A stretch of 64,000 nt of DNA, taken from NCBI GenBank assembly GCA_000507305.1, contig DF241170.1, forward strand, positions 1-64,000. The letters run 5' to 3'. Below, in pieces: positions 47,174 to 55,500 of the stretch; the first letter of the stretch is position 1, and each line of letters starts with the position of its first letter. Under the pieces are notes generated by a model, which was not told where the DNA came from, searched no databases, and was given only the letters and a program-made list of their open reading frames with translations. The stretch is from Breviolum minutum Mf 1.05b.01. Its lineage: Eukaryota > Sar > Dinophyceae > Suessiales > Symbiodiniaceae. Made by a program: the position numbers and the translations under genes.

Positions 47174-47980
47174 TTAAATGCCCAAGGGGCCTGCACAAAT
47201 CTTCAACTTTGGCCACTTCTCTAACTGCTTCGCATTAGGAAGGGCATCCAAACTTGAACCAGATCTAGTTGCCGCCATTGACAACCTGGCACTTACCCAA
47301 ATCTCCACCTCTTGTAGCCGTTGCTCCTGCCATTGAATGCAAATGCAGCCAGTATGCAAAGCAAATGCGACAGAGTGAGGACGACATCTAGCATGGGTCA
47401 CTTCATAAGGCTCATACCGCATCAATTGTTTGACCAGTTGCGCAAACCATGCACTCCTCTTGCGGAATCGGAATGCTCGCAGCCTCAAACTAGGCCTCAC
47501 CTCTGGATCTAGCCATGCCCGCTCATAGATCGGCCCCATTTCACCTGTTCTGAGTTGAAAATCCAGATAGAGCTGGTGCCAAGACAGCCAAATCGAGCTA
47601 TTGTTGTCGGCATGACCCATCGAAAGTCCTTCGTCCAACCATGCTTTCACAATCGCAGCAAGTCGATAACCATACCGTGATGCCACTTCCGCTGGGACGC
47701 GGTCGCGAGGCTCTGCAAAAGTCCAGGAAACAATGGCTGGTGAAATCATGTCAATCTCACCGACCCCCCCCTCACCGTCAGTATGTTCCAACTGCTGCAT
47801 GGCCTCCCGTCTGACAGCTTTGCGACTGACATCCAGAATGATACGTGCAATCTGTGAGCCACATGCATGATTGTACTCAACCTGCTCCCGGTGAGAATGA
47901 AAGAGTTCCCAAAAACAACTGGGTCGGCACAGGTTTGCTAGTCGTGCTGCACGATCTACCAAAAGGTTGTGCAGGCACAC
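47174..47980 (-). pseudogene. Severed C-terminal part of retroelement ORF2
   Basis: Directly after the TGA at 47983-47981, the same frame stays open for 268 codons to TAA (47176-47174). It begins VCLHNLLVDRAARLAN, whose Asp (codon 9) matches the last catalytic Asp of RNase H after the VAAHQD...N segment at the end of ORF2. The remaining about 250 residues (for example WHQLYLDFQLRTGEMGP) are Trp/Arg-rich and unidentified. The simplest reading is a nonsense mutation, such as TGG to TGA, in a formerly continuous protein. Nothing suggests an independent gene: there is no ATG at its start and no gap. Confidence 0.82.
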
Positions 47981-50900
47981 TCAACTTTGCAGACTTGTAG
48001 TAGCCTGATTGCTATCTTGGTGTGCTGCAACTTTTGTGATGCAAAAACTCTCTGCCCCCAGCTGTACAATTGCTTCCTCAATGCGTTTCCACAAGTCGGC
48101 GTTTGCACTATTCACTGGGACTTTCCAAATGCCATGAGCAAGTCTGTGTGCTCTCTCCACCACTCCTAGGCAATCACACCAGACTCGTATTTTTCGTCGT
48201 GTCCGAATGGCCCACCGAAGTGCTTGTAGCAGTGCAAACATCTCAGCTCTGAATGCTGACTGAAGAATGCCTGGCAACGGTCCAGCTCCAAGTACATCAC
48301 TATATGTCCAGCTAACGTCCAAACCAGCTATACAGACTGCCCATGAAGCAAAACGATATGCCGGGTGTGCTGGAAACATGCAACTTCCATCCGTGAAAAG
48401 ATCCACCCACTGATCACAGTGAATGCCACAAAGCTCAATGTCTCTGCAGTCCGAAACTCGGAGGGACTGCAACACGCTCCACCACTGATCCATTGTCGGT
48501 GACTGAGGAAACCAACCAGCTTCCATGACACTGGGTGGAAACTTTTGCAGCCATGAATCAATATCTGTGGCACATGCTTGACGTTCTTGACTAAAGACTT
48601 TGCACTTCCAAAACCTATGCACCCGAGAATCTGGCTCTCCACAAAAAATGCATGCAGTTGAACCAGTTTCGCTAAAGTAACAGCACACGTCATTTGTGAA
48701 ACTGGCACCATTGAGAGCTTTCCGGTACAAGGCCTGATCTTGAGGCGTCAAAAGATTAAGGAAACTTCGCGTGGCGGCACTGTCGACAGTCCCAACTCCC
48801 TTGAACAATGGTCTATCAGCAACTTTCGACCCTATGACTAATTGCCATGATTTCTGTGCACGAAGCCTAATCTCATTAAATGATGCATCAAAGAGAGAAA
48901 AATCCCCCCATCTATCCGACACTACAGCTCCAGGCCTGATTACCCACCCCAACCATTGGAAGCGATTCACAACTGCATGCGTTGGCCCTCCTTTAGGTAA
49001 AAGGTCTGGTTCATTGACTGCCGTGTCCAACAGTGCTGCAACACTTTCTTCTGTGTGACACATTCTGACACTACGAATGGTTTCCAGAATGACCCAGTAT
49101 TGCGGATCAGCCTCTGGAAGTTCAATCAGCCCCAAGTGGACCCATGGGTTACACCCCGCTCCATCTTCATTTATGCCCCTCATTGCACCACTGCGTAGGG
49201 GAACAAAAGCTGACTGCCCAAGATTTGTTGCAGCTGCACCATAAAGGCCCTTTGGCCATGCTGCTCGACTGAGAACACGAACCTTCATGCAGTAGGGGCT
49301 AAACGAAAATTTTAGTTTGCTCCAAAGTGGGACAAGCTCTTCTAACCGATCATGCACCACAGCTGCATGGTGACTTTTGGTGAATTGCATCTGGGCACCC
49401 AAACTTTTGCAATGTGTCTTTTGATGGAAATTTTTACTTTTCAAGAGTTTACGCCCTTTTGCGGTTGTTGCCCATGAAAAGGTCTTACGGGGGTCCAAAA
49501 AAAGATCAACATGTTGTGTGAACTCTTTTAACTTTTCATGCAATGCCTCCACATGTTGTGCATTTGATGTAACAATCTGCCAATCATCAACATATGACAA
49601 AGCTCTTGCAAGTGGGAATTGATGGTCGATCCAGTGATGGAACAGGAAGTTTATCAACATCATGCCAATACATGACATCGAACAACCTTCAGGACATCCG
49701 GTGCAACTGTCCACTGGGGGTCCCAGGTCATCTCTGACCTGGAACCTTCTCGTCATGTTTCCTAATGCTCCCGCCCATGCTTGCACTATCGGCATTGGGA
49801 AACCTAGGGCAACTGCAGCAGCTAGGACGACTTCACGAGGCAAGTGATTGAATGCCTTCTGGATGTCTGCACTGATGCCTACCAATTCCGTTCCAGCTAG
49901 ATGTGACAGTTCAACAATCCATTGAACATACGTCCACAACTGCATGGCATGGCATGATGGCCTGTTACCAAAAAGCAAAGCGGGGCACACACGATCTAAT
50001 GCTCTAAGAAGACCCCTGGAACGAACACTACCCCACATCCTATAGAGGTGTGGGAATATTGTTATCGGACGGAATTCTTGCACCGATTGCGGTGTCTCGG
50101 TCTTAGCAAGAGACGCCACTTTGCCTTCTAGGAGTTGTTGTGGCCAGACCCCTTTTGCTTCAATTGTGTTAAGAAGGTCACAATGGGACTGCAACACTGC
50201 ATGTGGCATCTTCTTGAGATCCTCCAGCGAGACCCCATCGAGTCCCGTGGCACTTTTCCGCTTTTTCTTTTTAATCTCCTCTTGTAACATGGAAGCTTCA
50301 AAAGGGGGACACTCACAGTGCATCTTAGGAAGGGTACGCTGAGCAAAGGCCACAATTTGTGACCACTGTGTGGTTGGTACTTCAGCATGTCTCTTCCACC
50401 TGGCTGCCCATTCCGTTTCAAAAGCTCTGAAAAGTTCTTCAGCTGTTCCAAGGAAGCTCGATTGAGTCACCCTGCAACCAGGAACGATTCCATCCACAGT
50501 TTCAAGGTATAGGACTTCGGATTTTCCATCATAGAGAGTGTAGGGCTTACCATCAATGAAACATGGACGATGAGCATCAAAATTTATTGTCCTATCCAGA
50601 TGTACACTTAAATCATCTTGATCTATTGTTTCAATCACAGCAGACTGAGAAGCAAGGAGAAGATCAACCTTATCAGGACACTGCTTTTTAACATCTTTGA
50701 AGACCATCATTGCATTAGTTTCACGAAGTTTCTTTGCCCTGGCTTTGGCCTGTCCACCCAACAAACGCTCCAGTGCTCGGACTTCAATCGCAAACGACTC
50801 ATACATAGGTTGTGCCAACTCAAGCGGTGGGGCAACAATGGGACAGGTAGCAGGGGTCCCAACCAGATGTGTTTTGCACTCATGTTCCCACCAATGTTGA

Positions 50901-52426
50901 AAACCTATCGGAAAGCCTTTTGCACACAAAATGCTTCTCCACAGCTGAACGCCATGAAGGTCTTCGGACTCAACCTCATGACACCTCCTGTAACGAACAT
51001 AGCACTGCAGCCGCCTAAGCTGGCGAAACCACTGTGCGTGCTTTACAGAAGTACCTTGGAATGTTGGTGGGATGTCCCCCATTCTGCCTTTCTTCAACTT
51101 CTGGACACAACGCTGGCCTTTACACAAAACAGTGTCCAATGTTGCTCCTCTTCCAGTTTGGTTTCGAAGGAGCGGCTTCCCTGCTTGATAAAGTACCGCA
51201 CCTGCAGACGACTCAATCTGACTCCACATGTGCTGATAACCCTCGGTTGGGTCGACTTCATCCCAATGAACATCAATGGCGATTTGGGAATTGCAAAACT
51301 CATCAGGCCACTGGAGTTGCATGGGTTGCCTCCACCAATGGCGCACAATGTCTTTTGGGGACCCTTGAAACACCCCTGCAAGCACACTATGGTCCGGCCA
51401 TATGTCATGTTGTATGATTACATCAACTAGCAACACTTGCAACTCCGGCGATATGTAGCAAAAATCTTTACGCGTTTTGCCCTTACAAGTAAATTGCGGT
51501 TGAGCTGCCCACCTTTCCCATGCTATGTCTTGCAAGTCACGAAACCCTTGCTGCTGCAGAAGTTTAAACACATCTAACTGGTCTGTCTGGAAGTTGAAAT
51601 CTCCTGCTATGAATCGCAACCCTGATGTGGCTGTCACCGCATCAAAGACAGCTGATACTAGGGTTTCTGTGTTTTCCCTTGCTTCAGGGTGCAACTGCCC
51701 AGGTGGTTCACCATAAACGACACCACCAGTGATCCACAAGTTGTTACATAACGTAGCTGTAACCTGCACCCGTGAAGATTGATACACATCGGGGGACCAA
51801 ACTACGGGTATAGCTCTAGTGGGGTGTTTACTCAGCATTGCAACACCAGTCCATGCACCTACATGATCAGACCTGGGACGTGGTGGTGCATGATGTCCTC
51901 CAACACAGTAGGTAAATTCACTTTCGGAAGTGAAGAGCCCTCGTTTGAAGGATTGGAACGCTCGACTGGACAAATGCGTTTCCGAAATAGCCCAAATGTC
52001 CCCAAAACCTAAGTGCTCACTAATGATTTGTTGCTTCCCATTGAGGCCACTCGGGTTGAAAGTTCCCAACGTCCAGCGGTCAGTGGGCCCCGGGTTACTT
52101 GCCTCCCCCCCATGGATAAAATGCAAAAGAACAAGGGCCCAGACCATCCTATGTGTCCACCCCTGTCGGGTTGCATCAGGCTGCTTACTCCAAAACTTAT
52201 CACGAACATTACCACGCAGTTGGTGGTAGACAAACGTGCTGCCCCCAAGAAAGGCAAAATTGATCACTTGCGTTGTGAGAGTCCACAACATCACTACATA
52301 ACAAAACGCAATTTGCTTCCATTGTTGGAAACACCCCAAAAAATCTGCACATGTTTTGTCCTGCTGACTTACCACACACACAGTATGATCTCGAACAGGT
52401 TCAACACCATGCGAGAGAAACAGCAA
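47981..52426 (-). CDS. Retroelement ORF2: endonuclease, reverse transcriptase, CCHC finger, RNase H (C-terminus cut by TGA)
   Basis: The open frame runs 1481 codons from a TTG at 52426; the first ATG is residue 46 (52291). Numbering from 52426: hydrophobic segments at 40-70 and 93-105; NPGP at 111-114; AP-type endonuclease 119-352 with N124, E149 (ISETHL), D276/N278 (GDFNF) and D345/H346 (PDHSVL); reverse transcriptase about 715-1010 with motif A SADIQKAFN (D854), motif B CPEGCSMSC (911-919) and motif C YVDD (945-948); a C-x2-C-x7-H-x4-C finger at 1259-1275; RNase H with D1346 (FTDGS), E1395 and D1418. The fourth RNase H Asp lies beyond the TGA at 47983-47981. The frame is the same as ORF1, with 51 stop-free codons between the ORF1 stop and this TTG. 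Confidence 0.9.
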   Translation of the reverse strand: MLFLSHGVEPVRDHTVCVVSQQDKTCADFLGCFQQWKQIAFCYVVMLWTLTTQVINFAFLGGSTFVYHQLRGNVRDKFWSKQPDATRQGWTHRMVWALVLLHFIHGGEASNPGPTDRWTLGTFNPSGLNGKQQIISEHLGFGDIWAISETHLSSRAFQSFKRGLFTSESEFTYCVGGHHAPPRPRSDHVGAWTGVAMLSKHPTRAIPVVWSPDVYQSSRVQVTATLCNNLWITGGVVYGEPPGQLHPEARENTETLVSAVFDAVTATSGLRFIAGDFNFQTDQLDVFKLLQQQGFRDLQDIAWERWAAQPQFTCKGKTRKDFCYISPELQVLLVDVIIQHDIWPDHSVLAGVFQGSPKDIVRHWWRQPMQLQWPDEFCNSQIAIDVHWDEVDPTEGYQHMWSQIESSAGAVLYQAGKPLLRNQTGRGATLDTVLCKGQRCVQKLKKGRMGDIPPTFQGTSVKHAQWFRQLRRLQCYVRYRRCHEVESEDLHGVQLWRSILCAKGFPIGFQHWWEHECKTHLVGTPATCPIVAPPLELAQPMYESFAIEVRALERLLGGQAKARAKKLRETNAMMVFKDVKKQCPDKVDLLLASQSAVIETIDQDDLSVHLDRTINFDAHRPCFIDGKPYTLYDGKSEVLYLETVDGIVPGCRVTQSSFLGTAEELFRAFETEWAARWKRHAEVPTTQWSQIVAFAQRTLPKMHCECPPFEASMLQEEIKKKKRKSATGLDGVSLEDLKKMPHAVLQSHCDLLNTIEAKGVWPQQLLEGKVASLAKTETPQSVQEFRPITIFPHLYRMWGSVRSRGLLRALDRVCPALLFGNRPSCHAMQLWTYVQWIVELSHLAGTELVGISADIQKAFNHLPREVVLAAAVALGFPMPIVQAWAGALGNMTRRFQVRDDLGPPVDSCTGCPEGCSMSCIGMMLINFLFHHWIDHQFPLARALSYVDDWQIVTSNAQHVEALHEKLKEFTQHVDLFLDPRKTFSWATTAKGRKLLKSKNFHQKTHCKSLGAQMQFTKSHHAAVVHDRLEELVPLWSKLKFSFSPYCMKVRVLSRAAWPKGLYGAAATNLGQSAFVPLRSGAMRGINEDGAGCNPWVHLGLIELPEADPQYWVILETIRSVRMCHTEESVAALLDTAVNEPDLLPKGGPTHAVVNRFQWLGWVIRPGAVVSDRWGDFSLFDASFNEIRLRAQKSWQLVIGSKVADRPLFKGVGTVDSAATRSFLNLLTPQDQALYRKALNGASFTNDVCCYFSETGSTACIFCGEPDSRVHRFWKCKVFSQERQACATDIDSWLQKFPPSVMEAGWFPQSPTMDQWWSVLQSLRVSDCRDIELCGIHCDQWVDLFTDGSCMFPAHPAYRFASWAVCIAGLDVSWTYSDVLGAGPLPGILQSAFRAEMFALLQALRWAIRTRRKIRVWCDCLGVVERAHRLAHGIWKVPVNSANADLWKRIEEAIVQLGAESFCITKVAAHQDSNQATTSLQS

Positions 52427-52579
52427 TTCCCCTTGCTGCTCAAAACCCCCTTTTTTCCCACCTTTGTCAAAAACAGCTGGTTCACCTTTCAGTAGGTTCG
52501 GACAACAGCGGTCAGTCTGACATGTGCCTCCCCCACTTCCAGGATCCCCAGCTGCTTTGCCTTCCAGTTCTATTGATAG

Positions 52580-55500
52580 TCATTCGCCATCCTCCCTCTG
52601 ACGCTTCGAGAGGAGACTTCGGATTTGCTGCATTTGTGCATCAAACATCTGATGCAAGCTCTGTTGGTGGCCTTCAAGCTGGCCTGCAAATTGCTGGCCC
52701 TGGGCCTGCAGTTGGCCCTGCAACTGAGTCATCTGTGCACTTTGTTGAATATGATTTTCACCAACTGTTGTTTCCAATCTTTGTTGCTTCTGCATCAATG
52801 TCTGCACTTGACGTTCCAGGGTATCAATACGTTCTGGGACATCATCTTGCTCCATGTTGGTCACAGTTTGCGTCGGGATTTTTGCAAGCACTGCCTGTTC
52901 AATCTTGTTTTCCAGCTGTTTGATGCTGGCCGATGCATCAGTAGTGGCATTGCTTGTCGACATGGTCGTTGGCTGAAAATTCTGCCATGGATCCCGTACT
53001 ACCCACGGATCTTTGATCGAGCCGGCCTTGGATGGTGTGCCACACAAATTCAAAGTTGCTGTCGCCGCAATCGGCTTCATGACATCAGCTTTTCCATCAT
53101 TCGGCATGCGAACTTTCGAAATGACAATTTCTCCATGCCCCAGTGTCATAATGTTTGATGGTGGAGACTCTGTCGCATGAACTGCCCAGATGTTTCCTCT
53201 GCCTCCATCTACTGCTCCAGTTGGCTGGATTGGCTTCGCTTCCCACCCCAAGGCCTTGAAAGCTTTGCTCAATGCTCTGCGGTCCGTGCCATATGGCACT
53301 GGGCTCACTGAAAACTGCAAACGCGGACCCTGGGCAAGATACACTGCATCCGGTCTGATCACCTGATGCAACGCTGGTGCTTGTTCAACAACTGCTCTCA
53401 AGCCCCACCTATCAGCATTCCGCACAATTCCAATTACAGCTGGATTCGTCTGCTTGAGGTGCATAACTGTGGATTTATCTGCCTTTGGGATCCAGATGAC
53501 ATCATACATCCTGTCTGGCTCCCGGGCATCTAAGCTTCTCGGTTCAGTATAGATCCCTTGAGCTCCACTCTGCTCCAGCACCTTCAATTTCAGGCACTTA
53601 GGAATCCTGAAACACACCGAAAACATGACTGCTGTTTGTGGAGATTCAGGCTTAAAACCATGTCGGAGGAATTGCCGGCGCCAAACATCAACCACTCCAC
53701 TGTGAATCGGGAGTTGTTCCTCATTATGCCAAGCCTCACATTTGCAATGCGGCTCAGTGCACAAACGAAGCATAGGGTAGTTCGTCAGGATGTATTTGAC
53801 AGGGCCCTGAACAAAACTTTCCCAACCTATGTTGATCTCATCTTTGTAAACCACCATCTTGATCGTATCAACTTCTACCGTGTCAAGATCCATTGCAGGT
53901 TTATGCATCACCTTTTCAATTTTGCCACTTCCCAATTGCACTAAGGTGGCTTCCAACAAAATCGGTTCATTGTTAATCACACACCTAGCTGGAATGGTGA
54001 CCAAAGAGTTTGGGAGAGTTGTGCACTGCTTGACATTGGGCGCGTTGAGAACCATCAGTGCAAGTGGTTCCTGCGACACAAATTTTCCTGAACGCAAAAA
54101 TGGCTCAGCTTCCAGCATGGTTGCAATTGCTATTCCGGATGCCAATGGTCCTATTTGAGCCATGGTGATTTGATTGACAAAATTGCCATCACTTTGAAAT
54201 GTGCGCTCAGGTATGGACAATTTTTGCGGGTCCAATTCAATCACCTCGTCAACTTTTCCATTCTTGGCAGGTTTCTTTTTCTGCCCAACTTTCCCAATTT
54301 CACCCCGCCCTGCTTTGGCCTCAATTTGAACTTGAAGCTCTGCTGGCAAAACAAACTGAAACTTGCTGTTTGATCCTAATGCTTTAAGTGTCCTCCATGG
54401 AGCTTTGTTGTTACAGGCTCTCAAGATTTCATTTGCTCCTAATTTAGCAACAGCTTGTTGTGCACGCTGTTGAACTGCATCAGATGCTACTCCATGGTCA
54501 CGAAGAAAAGGAACAAGTACTTCAATTGCTTGCTCTTCCTCATCCTTGCCTGCTCCCCACATCCATGGGTGTGTTGTGAGGAACTGCTTGCTGATGTGTG
54601 CCTGAAACTCACTACGGTACTGTTCATGGGGATCATACGCCTCATCAATTGGAGATGGCCAGCTCAAGACTGTTTCCTCAAAGAACCGAATCGATTCAGC
54701 ACCACAGCTCTTGGAGCTTTGCTTTTGGACGATCGGATGCAAAATGAACGATGTTGCATTGCTGGCGTCCTGCATGCATTGACTCAATGATGTGACTGCA
54801 ACTTCATCCAGGTCCCTCTGTTTGAGAAAAGTGACTGAAAGGACCTGCTTCACAAAACGGAAAACAACTGGGATCCAATGCCCTTGATGCCACAATGTGG
54901 TAATGATTAAATGTGCTTCACCAACCCCTTCCAGCCATTTCTTAGCTTCCCTATGCACGACGTTCATGCTCCAACCATACGCTAGAATTGGATCAAGCAC
55001 AAAGACAGGGTCATCTTCTTCACTAACAGCTTGCGCAATCCGAATTAAATGCCAGATTACTTCATCATCTCCCCAAATCAAAGACTGGTTAGCCAACATG
55101 ATGCACCTATCTTCACTTGTGAGGTTCTGAGCTCGAAGTGCCTGAACTTGCTGCATCGTTACCACTTTTGGCGGACTAATGCGTACAAAAGCCTGACCTA
55201 CAACTTGGCACAGTGGGTTCAAAACATTGACTGGAGGTGCATCAACGATCGGTGTCACTTCTGGCTGATCTGTGTCTGAAATCATGGTGAACGCTGAGCT
55301 CCCAGGGTGCACAACAACAATCGACATGTCTTGCGTAATTGGGTCATCCAAATCAATCGTGATACCTGAACTTGACTTCACACTAACGGACTGGGCAGGG
55401 AACCCCTGCAGCGCTGCTTCAGCTTCCATAAGGTACCTGATAGCAACACCCCAAGGGACCTGTGCAGTCACACATGCTTCCTCAGGACAACTTTCATAGT

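Noticed and set aside
52580-52582. TGA between ORF1 and ORF2 as a selenocysteine codon
   Set aside because: No SECIS-like element can be argued, the context is a charged coiled-coil end, and no catalytic role for Sec is expected there. Readthrough or mutation is simpler.
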